Under the pieces are notes generated by a model. It was not told the DNA's origin, did not search any database, and was given only the letters and a program-made list of their open reading frames with translations. This document shows, piece by piece, positions 7,989 to 15,347 of a stretch of DNA of 64,000 nt; the stretch's first letter is position 1; each line of letters starts with the position of its first letter. The translations under genes and the position numbers were made by a program. The stretch lies in assembly GCA_947576945.1 (NCBI GenBank), contig CANPTH010000008.1:29147-93146 (forward strand). The letters run 5' to 3'. Origin of the DNA: an uncultured Lachnospiraceae bacterium (GTDB taxonomy: Bacteria > Bacillota > Clostridia > Lachnospirales > Lachnospiraceae).

Positions 7989-9621
7989 TAAATTAAGTAA
8001 AAAAGCCGGAAAAAAGCGTGAACGAACGAAAACGGACGTTTTACATAGGGAAGCCATGAAGAAGATCATGGAATATGTGCTGGCGGCGGCGATGCTGGTT
8101 CTATGTATTGTGGTACCGTTGTACGCCAGGGATGGGTATCACAGGATCGGGAATGCAAAGTTTGAGGCGTATCGCAGGATCATGATTGGCAGTTTCAGTG
8201 TGCTTCTGATTTTGGCGGCAGTGTATCTTATTTATTGTATGATTACAGGTCTTTTCCATGGCCTGCAGGATATGGAGAAGGGTACAGGCCAATCTGTCTG
8301 CCGACAGCTGTCTGTCACGGATATTTTTGTGCTTGCTTATCTGGTATTGACGGGAATTTCTGTGATCTCCGGCGGATTCTACGAGGATGCGCTTTGGGGA
8401 TCCGCCGGATGGAACATGGGATTTGCGTCACAGCTTAGTTTTGTTCTGTTGTATCTGTTCCTCTCCCGATTTGGAAAATATTATCGTGTGGTTCTCAGCG
8501 TGCTTTGTATAGTGGCGGCAGCAGTATTCTGCATTGGTATTCTGCACAGGCTGATGATTGATCCTGTCGGATTCTATGATGGGCTGACGTATGAGCAGAA
8601 AGCGCAGTTTCTGTCTACGCTGGGCCAGGCGACGTGGTATGCGTCCTTTCTGATTGTGCTGCTGCCGGTAGGGATGGGAGTATTTCTTTTTACGGAATAT
8701 AGAAAGTGGAGAACTGTCTTCGGCATCTATATGCTGATTGGGTTTTGTACACTGGTGACGCAGAACAGCGACAGCGCTTATTTTGCGCTGGTGGGTATGT
8801 TTCTCGTCTTTTTTATGGTATCCTGTGAAAGGAGAGAGACATTGCGCCGTTTTATGGCAGCATTGGCGATGTTTTTTGCAGCGGGGAAAGTTATGGGGCT
8901 GCTTATGCGGATAAGGCCAAATCCGGAGCTGGAACCGGACTTTGTCACGGAACTGATGTGGCATTCCGGATTGACATGGGGGCTGCTGGCAATCTGTCTG
9001 CTGGTCATTTTGGCTCTGTCCAGGCCCGGCCGGTATCCTGTGTCTGTGATCTGCCGGGTTCGCTGGGGAGTGGCGGCTGTGCTGGCGGGGTTGATCATAA
9101 TGGCAGTGGCGGTTATTTATCTGCAGAGCCAGGGAATGCTGCCGGAAGCAGTTTCCGGTGCGGCTGCAGAGATTTCCTATCTGAATTGGAACAGCGAATG
9201 GGGTAACGGCAGAGGGAGAATCTGGAAGTTTGCCTGTAAAGTAATCTCGGAAGAGAGCCTGCGCCACAGGATCTTCGGAGTAGGACCTGATTGCTTTAAC
9301 AGCTATGTGACAGCGCACCACGGTGAGGAAGTGACTCTTCTGTGGGGAGAAAAACTGCTCACCAATGCACACAATGAATGGCTGAATATGCTGATCAACG
9401 GCGGGCTGTTCGGAGCGGCAGCGTACCTGGGGATTTTTGTGTCGGCTGTCTGCAGATTTCTGCGGGACAGAAATAAAAATTATATGCTGACAGGGATTTC
9501 TGCAGCAGCGGCGGCTTATATGTGTTATAATTTTTTCTGTTATCAGCAGGTGTTGTGTACACCTTTTATATTTATTCTGATGGGAATAGGCGAGTATATT
9601 GTAAGAGAACGACAAGCGTAA
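7981..9621 (+). CDS. O-antigen ligase / Wzy-like membrane protein 2
   Basis: About 546 residues, similar in layout to its upstream neighbour: opening helix, Y/R-rich turn, a second helix, then LSVTD, EDALWGSAGWNMGFASQL, STLGQATWYASF and the core LLTNAHNEWLNMLINGGLFGAAAYLGIF. The two genes are clearly ancient tandem duplicates. I chose GTG 7981, which overlaps the preceding stop and has GGAG nine bases upstream; ATG 8056 (behind AGGGA) is an alternative that would remove a lysine- and arginine-rich leader. The function is presumed glycan ligation or polymerisation at the outer membrane face; the acceptor is unknown. Confidence 0.75.
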   Translation: MSNKLSKKAGKKRERTKTDVLHREAMKKIMEYVLAAAMLVLCIVVPLYARDGYHRIGNAKFEAYRRIMIGSFSVLLILAAVYLIYCMITGLFHGLQDMEKGTGQSVCRQLSVTDIFVLAYLVLTGISVISGGFYEDALWGSAGWNMGFASQLSFVLLYLFLSRFGKYYRVVLSVLCIVAAAVFCIGILHRLMIDPVGFYDGLTYEQKAQFLSTLGQATWYASFLIVLLPVGMGVFLFTEYRKWRTVFGIYMLIGFCTLVTQNSDSAYFALVGMFLVFFMVSCERRETLRRFMAALAMFFAAGKVMGLLMRIRPNPELEPDFVTELMWHSGLTWGLLAICLLVILALSRPGRYPVSVICRVRWGVAAVLAGLIIMAVAVIYLQSQGMLPEAVSGAAAEISYLNWNSEWGNGRGRIWKFACKVISEESLRHRIFGVGPDCFNSYVTAHHGEEVTLLWGEKLLTNAHNEWLNMLINGGLFGAAAYLGIFVSAVCRFLRDRNKNYMLTGISAAAAAYMCYNFFCYQQVLCTPFIFILMGIGEYIVRERQA

Positions 9622-9681
9622 TGAAGTATCGACTGTTCGAAAAGAGACAGTTAAAAAGTTGACAGAGGAGGTAACAGGTAA

Positions 9682-10764
9682 ATGGAGGCAGTGATCAGAG
9701 AGGTTTTGCAGAAATTTTTTCCGGGGGAGGAGATCGTATCTGTCGGGCCGCACGGAAGCGGGCATATCAATCATACTTTTGCCGTGGAGACAGAGGCCGG
9801 GAAGAAATACGTTCTGCAGAAGATTAACACCGACATCTTCAAGGATGTGGAGGGGCTGATGGAGAACGTCGTGAATGTGACAGACTATCTGCGCGGACAG
9901 ATCGCACAGGAGGGCGGAGATCCGGAGAGAGGGACGATGCGGGCGCTTCCGACTGTTGACGGAAAGTACTATTATAAGGATGTGGAAGGCGGCTGCTGGC
10001 GGGTTTATCTGCTGATCGATAATGTGATCTCTTTGGATCAGGCAGAGAATGAAGAGGCATTGTATGCCAGTGGACTGGCATTTGGCCGGTTTCAGGCGCA
10101 GCTGGCGGATTATCCGGCACAGACGCTGCATGAAACGATTCCTGATTTCCACAATACGCCGAAGCGCTATCAGACATTTGAGAAGGCGGTGGAAGAAGAT
10201 TGCTGTCAGAGAGCGGCATCGGCCGCCGGAGAGATCGCATTTATCAGGGCACGCAAAGTGGAAACGGAGATACTTACTGACCTGCTTAAGGCGGGAGAGC
10301 TGCCGCTGCGGCTTACCCACAATGACACGAAGCTGAATAATGTCCTTCTGGATCCTGAAACCTACGAGGCAGTCTGTATTGTAGATTTTGACACGATTAT
10401 GCCGGGGCTTACGGCATATGACTTCGGGGATGCGATTCGTTTCGGCGCCAATACGGCTGTGGAAGACGAACCGGACACAAGCCGGGTTTCCCTGTCGCTG
10501 CCGTTATATAGAGCTTATGTAAAAGGTTTTGTGGAAGGCTGCGGCGGACGTCTGACTCCTAAGGAGATAGAGACGCTGCCTGTGGGGGCGAAAACCATTA
10601 CTTTAGAGCAGGGGATCAGATTCCTCACGGATTATCTGCAGGGAGACACTTATTACCAGACATCCAGAGAAGGACAGAATCTGGACCGCTGCCGTACACA
10701 GCTGGCGCTTGTCGCGGATATGGAGCGGAAATGGGAGCAGATGCAGATTGAAGCACCTCACTGA
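9682..10764 (+). CDS. nahK: N-acetylhexosamine 1-kinase-like phosphotransferase
   Basis: This 360-residue aminoglycoside-phosphotransferase-fold protein has the NahK/LnpB signature: GSGHINHTF and YVLQKINTDIF at the N-terminus, the catalytic loop LTHNDTKLNNVLLD (about 212-225) and VDFDTIMPGLTAYDFGDAIRFGANTA. Family members phosphorylate GlcNAc or GalNAc at C1, which with GalT-type transferases feeds the lacto-N-biose/galacto-N-biose route. No phosphorylase or GalE is adjacent here, but galK and galT lie 12 kb downstream. It could also act on another sugar. A strong ribosome site (GAGGAGGT) precedes the ATG. Confidence 0.75.
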   Translation: MEAVIREVLQKFFPGEEIVSVGPHGSGHINHTFAVETEAGKKYVLQKINTDIFKDVEGLMENVVNVTDYLRGQIAQEGGDPERGTMRALPTVDGKYYYKDVEGGCWRVYLLIDNVISLDQAENEEALYASGLAFGRFQAQLADYPAQTLHETIPDFHNTPKRYQTFEKAVEEDCCQRAASAAGEIAFIRARKVETEILTDLLKAGELPLRLTHNDTKLNNVLLDPETYEAVCIVDFDTIMPGLTAYDFGDAIRFGANTAVEDEPDTSRVSLSLPLYRAYVKGFVEGCGGRLTPKEIETLPVGAKTITLEQGIRFLTDYLQGDTYYQTSREGQNLDRCRTQLALVADMERKWEQMQIEAPH

Positions 10765-10822
10765 AAGCGGTATCCCTGGGCTGAACTGTTACTGAGTTTC
10801 ATCTGATCTGTGTATTTGGCGG

Positions 10823-10851
10823 TTGACAAAAAACGGTTCTACGGCTAGAAT
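10823..10851 (+). promoter_or_regulatory. Promoter of the proS leader
   Basis: TTGACA (10823-10828) and TAGAAT (10846-10851) are 17 bases apart. It would start a leader of about 450 bases carrying the T-box and repeat copy A before proS. Confidence 0.75.
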
Positions 10852-10954
10852 GAATAAAAACAGTTACAACAGTGACTTTTATACAGCCGATACCTTTGTT
10901 TGTTTTTATACGGGCGTTTGTGTCAGGGCAGACAGGGGTGCGGGCTGGATCAGA

Positions 10955-11176
10955 CGTGACGAAGAAGAGAATAGTACGGACAAGGAGCGTGGCAGAGAGA
11001 GGATCAATGGTGGAAGGTTCTTACGTGAGATGTTCGGAACCGGCCTCGGAGTCCTGTGTGAGGAGCACAGCGCAGCACCGGCGATAACGGTAAGAGAAGA
11101 TGAGCGCATAGGCGTTAATTAGGGTGGTACCGCCGAGATTTCGGTCCCTTACGGGATGGAAAGCCCGGCGTTTTTT
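10955..11176 (+). promoter_or_regulatory. T-box leader (proline-type) of proS
   Basis: The T-box core AGGGTGGTACCGCC (11121-11134) is followed by the antiterminator partner CGGTCCCT (11142-11149). A competing terminator lies after it. Upstream (about 10955-11075) is a stem I-like region with an AGTA bulge motif and a GGTGGAAGG loop. Uncharged tRNA binding stabilises the antiterminator. The codon CCT near 11051 fits a proline specifier, which agrees with the downstream gene, but I placed it by eye and the exact specifier is less certain than the T-box itself. Confidence 0.9.
11131..11176 (+). terminator. T-box-controlled terminator
   Basis: CGCCG (11131-11135) pairs with CGGCG (11166-11170) and TCCC with GGGA inside, followed by TTTTTT (11171-11176). 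The stem overlaps the antiterminator, giving the usual mutually exclusive T-box fold. Confidence 0.85.
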
Positions 11177-11193
11177 ATTTCATTTTCAATCAG

Positions 11194-11310
11194 GAATTTG
11201 TGCCGAAGCGTCACAAATTCTGTTGACCGCAGAGCAGAATCGGAGTATTCTTTCGGAAAACTTCTGAATTCTGTCCGCAGCGTCAGTGTAAAACGCTTCG
11301 GAATGGAGGA
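11194..11310 (+). repeat. Dispersed structured 5'-UTR element, copy A
   Basis: This copy lies between the T-box terminator and proS. It has hairpin P1 (GAATTTGTG 11194-11202 with CACAAATTC 11212-11220), a P2 remnant (CAGAAT 11235-11240 with ATTCTG 11268-11273) whose loop holds about 27 extra bases, and the tail CGCTTCGG (11294-11301) before GGAGGA (11305-11310). The P1 loop CCGAAGCG (11203-11210) is the exact complement of that tail. Confidence 0.75.
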
Positions 11311-11314
11311 AAAA

Positions 11315-12745
11315 ATGGCTGACAGGAAATTAGTTGAAGCGATCACTTCCATGGAAGATGATTTCGCGCAGTGGTACACAGACGTGGTCAAGAAGGCGGA
11401 GCTTCTGGACTATACGAGCATTAAAGGATGCATGGTGTTTAAGCCGGCGGGATATGCGATCTGGGAATTGATTCAGAAGCAGATGGATGATATGTTTAAG
11501 GCGACGGGAGTGCAGAACGTCTATCTGCCCATGTTTATCTCGGAAAGCCTCTTGAACAAGGAGAAAGATCATGTGGAAGGATTTGCGCCGGAAGTGGCAT
11601 GGGTGACGCATGGCGGTACTCGGCCTCTTCAGGAACGGCTTTGCGTGAGACCTACGTCCGAGACGCTTTTCTGTGATTATTATAAGAATGTGGTGCAGTC
11701 CTACCGTGATCTGCCCCAGGTGTGCAACCAGTGGTGCTCCGTTGTGCGCTGGGAGAAGGAGACGAGACCTTTCCTGCGCAGCCGTGAGTTCTTATGGCAG
11801 GAGGGTCATACCGCGCATGCTACGGCCGGGGAAGCGGAGGAAAGGACAGTGCAGATGCTGAATGTCTACGCTGATTTCTGTGAGCAGGTGCTGGCAATCC
11901 CCGTGATCAAGGGACAGAAGACGGAGAAGGAGAAATTTGCCGGCGCTGCGGCAACTTATACCATTGAAGCCCTGATGCATGACGGTAAGGCGCTGCAGTC
12001 CGGTACCAGCCATAACTTTGGTGACGGTTTCGCCAGGGCATTCGGTATTCAGTTTACGGATAAGGACAATACGTTAAAATATGTGCATCAGACTTCCTGG
12101 GGCGCTTCTACCCGCCTGATCGGTGCGCTTATCATGGTACATGGTGACAACTCCGGCCTGGTGCTGCCTCCCAGAATCGCACCTGTACAGATCATGATCA
12201 TTCCCATCCAGCAGAAGAAGGAAGGCGTGCTGGATAAGGCGTATGAACTGCGAGACAGGCTGAACGGTTTCCGTGTAAAAGTGGACGATGCGGACAAGAG
12301 TCCCGGCTGGAAGTTCTCGGAGCAGGAGATGCGCGGAATTCCGATCCGTGTGGAGATCGGGCCTAAAGATATCGAGGCGAACAAGTGCGTGATCTGCCGT
12401 CGTGATACGAGGGAGAAGATTGAGGTATCTCTGGATGAGCTTGAGACGAAAGCCGGAGAGATCCTGGAGAAGATGCAGACGGAAATGCTCGAGCGCGCCC
12501 GGGCGCACAGGGATGCCCATACCTATACGGCAGAGAATATGGAAGAGTTCCGCAGACTGTTTACGGAGAAGTCCGGATTCGTGAAGGCGATGTGGTGCGG
12601 GGATCAGGCATGTGAGGATAAGATCAAGGAAGAACTTGCAGTTACCAGCCGGTGTATGCCTTTTGAGCAGGAGACGATCGCGGATGTGTGTGTCTGCTGC
12701 GGCAAGCCTGCCAAGAAGATGGTTTATTGGGGAAGAGCATACTAA
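11315..12745 (+). CDS. proS: Prolyl-tRNA synthetase, archaeal/eukaryote-like type
   Basis: This 476-residue class II synthetase charges tRNA-Pro. Motif 2 is in [19 protein letters not shown] to [15 protein letters not shown] and motif 3 in [16 protein letters not shown]. It has no editing insertion, has a C-terminal zinc-type domain with CVIC and CVCC pairs and ends in GRAY, all features of the short archaeal-type ProRS found in some Firmicutes. ATG 11315 sits behind GGAGGA supplied by repeat copy A. Expression is set by the upstream T-box. The frame is open further upstream to 11156 but that stretch is untranslated leader. Confidence 0.95.
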   Translation: MADRKLVEAITSMEDDFAQWYTDVVKKAELLDYTSIKGCMVFKPAGYAIWELIQKQMDDMFKATGVQNVYLPMFISESLLNKEKDHVEGFAPEVAWVTHGGTRPLQERLCVRPTSETLFCDYYKNVVQSYRDLPQVCNQWCSVVRWEKETRPFLRSREFLWQEGHTAHATAGEAEERTVQMLNVYADFCEQVLAIPVIKGQKTEKEKFAGAAATYTIEALMHDGKALQSGTSHNFGDGFARAFGIQFTDKDNTLKYVHQTSWGASTRLIGALIMVHGDNSGLVLPPRIAPVQIMIIPIQQKKEGVLDKAYELRDRLNGFRVKVDDADKSPGWKFSEQEMRGIPIRVEIGPKDIEANKCVICRRDTREKIEVSLDELETKAGEILEKMQTEMLERARAHRDAHTYTAENMEEFRRLFTEKSGFVKAMWCGDQACEDKIKEELAVTSRCMPFEQETIADVCVCCGKPAKKMVYWGRAY

Positions 12746-12832
12746 GCGTTTGTATTTTTGTACGGATTGGATTAAAATGATATAAACTGCATGTTTTTGT
12801 ATAAAATATAAAGTAAAGGGGTGGAAGTTGAA

Positions 12833-14026
12833 ATGAATGTTTTGGTGATTAACTGCGGTTCTTCTTCCTTGAAGTATCAGCTGATCAACAGCGATTCGGA
12901 AGAGGTGCTGGCAAAAGGGTTATGCGAGAGGATCGGGATTGACGGCAGCGCGATCGTACATCAGCCTGCAGGCGGTGAGAAGGTTAAGAGTGAGATAGAT
13001 ATGCCGAATCATACGAAGGCGGTACAGCTGGTGATTGAGAAGCTGACAGATCCTCAGGTGGGCGTGATCTCTTCCCTGGATGAGATCGACGCGGTGGGAC
13101 ATCGTATCGTACATGGCGGTGAGAAATTTGCCACTTCGGTGGTGTTGGATGATGAGGTTCTGGCCGCCATCGAACAGTGTAACGATCTGGCGCCGCTCCA
13201 CAATCCGGCCAATCTGATCGGGATCAATTCCTGTAAGGAGATCATGCCGAATGTGCCGATGGTGGGCGTATTCGACACGGCGTTTCATCAGACGATGCCG
13301 AAGAAGGCATATCTGTATGGCCTGCCGTTGGACTATTATGAGAAGTATAAGGTACGCCGCTATGGTTTCCATGGCACCAGCCACGATTTTGTTTCCAGGC
13401 GGGCTGCAGAACTGCTCGGTAAAGATATCAGGGATCTGAAGATCATCGTATGCCATCTGGGCAACGGCGCTTCCGTATCAGCAGTGCAGTACGGCAAATC
13501 CGTGGATACTTCCATGGGCCTGACGCCGCTTGAGGGATTGATTATGGGTACGCGGTCCGGCGATCTGGACCCGGCGATCGTTACTTTTATCGCGCAGAAG
13601 GAAGGCGTCAGCGCAGAAGAAGTGATCAATACCTGCAATAAGAAGTCCGGCGTGCTGGGATTGTCCGGCGGTGTTTCCAGTGATTTCCGTGATCTGGGCG
13701 ATGCGGCGCAGGCAGGCAATGAAGCGGCTAAGACGGCATTGGAGACTTACGGTTACCGCGTCGGGAAATATATCGGCGCTTATGCGGCGGCCATGAATGG
13801 TGTTGATGCGATCGTGTTTACAGCCGGTGTGGGAGAGAATAACGCCATGGCGAGAGCAGAGGTCGGAAAATATATCGGCTATCTGGGAACCAATATCGAT
13901 CCTGAGAAGAATAAACTGCGCGGAGAAGAGGTGATTCTGTCCGATGAAGGGGCCAGGGTTACCGTGATGGTGATTCCCACCAATGAAGAACTTGCAATTG
14001 CAAGAGAGACCGTGCGTCTGGTGTAA
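12833..14026 (+). CDS. ackA: Acetate kinase
   Basis: A 397-residue protein of the usual AckA length. It makes ATP from acetyl phosphate and ADP, releasing acetate at the end of fermentation. Family motifs are clear: [10 protein letters not shown] at the N-terminus, [55 protein letters not shown] and FTAGVGENN. The start is ATG 12833; a GTG at 12821 would add four residues. pta, its usual partner, is not next to it. It is followed by a copy of the second dispersed repeat. Confidence 0.96.
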   Translation: MNVLVINCGSSSLKYQLINSDSEEVLAKGLCERIGIDGSAIVHQPAGGEKVKSEIDMPNHTKAVQLVIEKLTDPQVGVISSLDEIDAVGHRIVHGGEKFATSVVLDDEVLAAIEQCNDLAPLHNPANLIGINSCKEIMPNVPMVGVFDTAFHQTMPKKAYLYGLPLDYYEKYKVRRYGFHGTSHDFVSRRAAELLGKDIRDLKIIVCHLGNGASVSAVQYGKSVDTSMGLTPLEGLIMGTRSGDLDPAIVTFIAQKEGVSAEEVINTCNKKSGVLGLSGGVSSDFRDLGDAAQAGNEAAKTALETYGYRVGKYIGAYAAAMNGVDAIVFTAGVGENNAMARAEVGKYIGYLGTNIDPEKNKLRGEEVILSDEGARVTVMVIPTNEELAIARETVRLV

Positions 14027-14035
14027 TCATAAGAT

Positions 14036-14110
14036 GTGCGGCCCGCTGAGCGGCAGATTGCGAGACTTTCACAGCATGGATGGCCATGCGGCAGGTTGCG
14101 CATGATGGTG
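14036..14110 (+). repeat. Dispersed repeat R2, copy 1
   Basis: Bases 14070-14097 (GACTTTCACAGC, a variable base, then TGGATGGCCATGCGGC) match the reverse complement of 28797-28830 with one mismatch; both copies then continue to a shared GCATGATG after a short variable stretch. It contains small palindromes such as GCATGG/CCATGC. It lies directly after ackA and before the small membrane protein gene. Confidence 0.6.
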
Positions 14111-14131
14111 GTTTACTATAAGGGGACCTTT

Positions 14132-14593
14132 ATGAGAGAACGGAAAAGAAAAAAGAAAGGTACGGGAAAAATTGTTTTTCTCAGCTTTTTCATATTAATA
14201 TGCCTGATCGTTCTGGTCGTTTTGGTAAAGGGATCTTTTTCGGCAGACAAAATAACGGACGGAATAAAATCTGCGGTGACCAGGAAAGTGACGGAAACGG
14301 TCATGGAGCAGGCTGTTCAGAAGGCATTGGAAAGTTCCGGTGATTCCCAGGCAGCCGAGAAGGCAAAGGAAATTGTGGGAAATATGGATGAATCGGATAA
14401 GAAAGAGGCGGAAGCGATTATTGAGAAGTATGCCGACAGCGAGACTTTATCCGATTGTCTGGAGATTATGGGAGACGGTATCGACAGTGAGTCTGTTGCG
14501 GAAGTTAAGCAGTATCTTGAACAGAGCGTTTCCGACGAGGATATTCAGAAACTGCAGGAGTTGTATGAGAAATACGGCGGAGCGACGCCGTAG
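14132..14593 (+). CDS. Small membrane-anchored protein of unknown function
   Basis: About 153 residues. A strongly basic start (RERKRKKKGTGK) precedes one membrane helix (about 13-33), so the rest (34-153) should face outside. The outer part is helical, rich in E, K, S and D with regular hydrophobic spacing, and ends in QKLQELYEKYGGATP. I do not recognise a family. ATG 14132 has AGGGG at seven bases. The frame is open upstream to 14036, but that part is repeat R2 and not likely translated. It ends before a strong terminator. Confidence 0.7.
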   Translation: MRERKRKKKGTGKIVFLSFFILICLIVLVVLVKGSFSADKITDGIKSAVTRKVTETVMEQAVQKALESSGDSQAAEKAKEIVGNMDESDKKEAEAIIEKYADSETLSDCLEIMGDGIDSESVAEVKQYLEQSVSDEDIQKLQELYEKYGGATP

Positions 14594-14667
14594 GGATGGT
14601 TTCTGCAGCAGATAATGCAGCGATTCGTAAAAATAATAAATATGGCCCGAAATGACCGGACAGCAAG

Positions 14668-14704
14668 AGGAGCTGCCGCAAATGATGCGGCGCTCCTTTT
14701 GTTG
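14668..14704 (+). terminator. Rho-independent terminator
   Basis: AGGAGC-T-GCCGCA and TGCGGC-GCTCCT form a long stem around AATGA, followed by TTTGTTG. It separates the ackA region from the BlaI/M56 operon. Confidence 0.85.
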
Positions 14705-14784
14705 TCTGCAGGAAATGAATCTGTTTATATAAGGTTATGAAATGTGATGCGCTGCCGTGTTTATCCAGGGTTTGCAATAAAAGG

Positions 14785-14840
14785 TTGACAGACGTATACC
14801 TTTGCGGTAATATGTGTTTGAAAGGTAAACGATTGTATAC
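14785..14840 (+). promoter_or_regulatory. Promoter and possible operator of the BlaI/M56 operon
   Basis: TTGACA (14785-14790) and TAATAT (14808-14813) are 17 bases apart. GTATAC occurs inside the spacer and again at about 14834, and further GTATAC sites lie between the two genes near 15260 and 15290. BlaI-family repressors bind such dyads, so autoregulation is likely; the operator is inferred. Confidence 0.6.
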
Positions 14841-14884
14841 CAAAATTTGGCAGGAATGGCAGTATTTTCAGAAGGGAGGATAGG

Positions 14885-15256
14885 ATGGTCAGTTTATCGG
14901 ACGGAGAATGGAAGATTATGAACAGGTTGTGGGAGAGCGGAGGGAGTACGATTACCGGGCTGACGACCGATTTAGAGAAAGAGACGGGGTGGGATAAGCA
15001 TATTATCATTACCATGCTGGGACGGATGGAGAAGAAGGAGGCTGTTGCGCACAGGCAGGGCGGCAGGGCTAAGGTCTTCTATCCGCTGGTATCCCGTGAG
15101 GAAGTTTCCATGCAGGAGACACGCGGTTTTCTGCAGAAGGTGTACCGGGGCAGCCTGGGTATGATGGTGAATGCCATGGTGACGGATCAGGCCTTGTCTG
15201 AGCAGGAGATTCAGGAACTGTACGATATTCTGGAGCAGGCAAGGAAGAGAGAATGA
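14885..15256 (+). CDS. BlaI/MecI/CopY-family repressor
   Basis: A 123-residue protein with the family winged helix (about 5-75: LSDGEWKIMNRLWE, TTDLEKETGWDKHIIITMLGRMEKKEAVAH, RAKVFYPLVSREE) and a C-terminal dimer helix. These repressors are cut or released when the linked M56 membrane protease senses a cell-wall signal. The M56 gene follows 91 bases downstream, so the pair is a BlaR1-BlaI-type sensor switch. Ribosome site GGGAGGA lies just before the ATG. Target genes other than its own operon are unknown. Confidence 0.92.
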   Translation: MVSLSDGEWKIMNRLWESGGSTITGLTTDLEKETGWDKHIIITMLGRMEKKEAVAHRQGGRAKVFYPLVSREEVSMQETRGFLQKVYRGSLGMMVNAMVTDQALSEQEIQELYDILEQARKRE

Positions 15257-15347
15257 GGGTATACAGTATCTGTTTAAAGGAGAACAGGGTATACGGGTAT
15301 GAGCCGCTTATAAAGTTGAAAACAGGCAGAATAAAGAGGGATATGTT

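Noticed and set aside
8428..10320. A long minus-strand open frame of about 630 codons
   Set aside because: It runs antisense across the second ligase-like gene and the NahK-like gene, is rich in H, R, P and Q, and shows no domain. It is a shadow of the real genes.
10851..11122. Open frame of 90 or more codons in the proS leader (MNKNSYN...)
   Set aside because: It overlaps the T-box structures and has no ribosome site or domain.
14036..14131. Upstream extension of the small membrane protein (MRPAERQIA...)
   Set aside because: This part is repeat R2; the ribosome site and basic membrane-protein start are at 14132.
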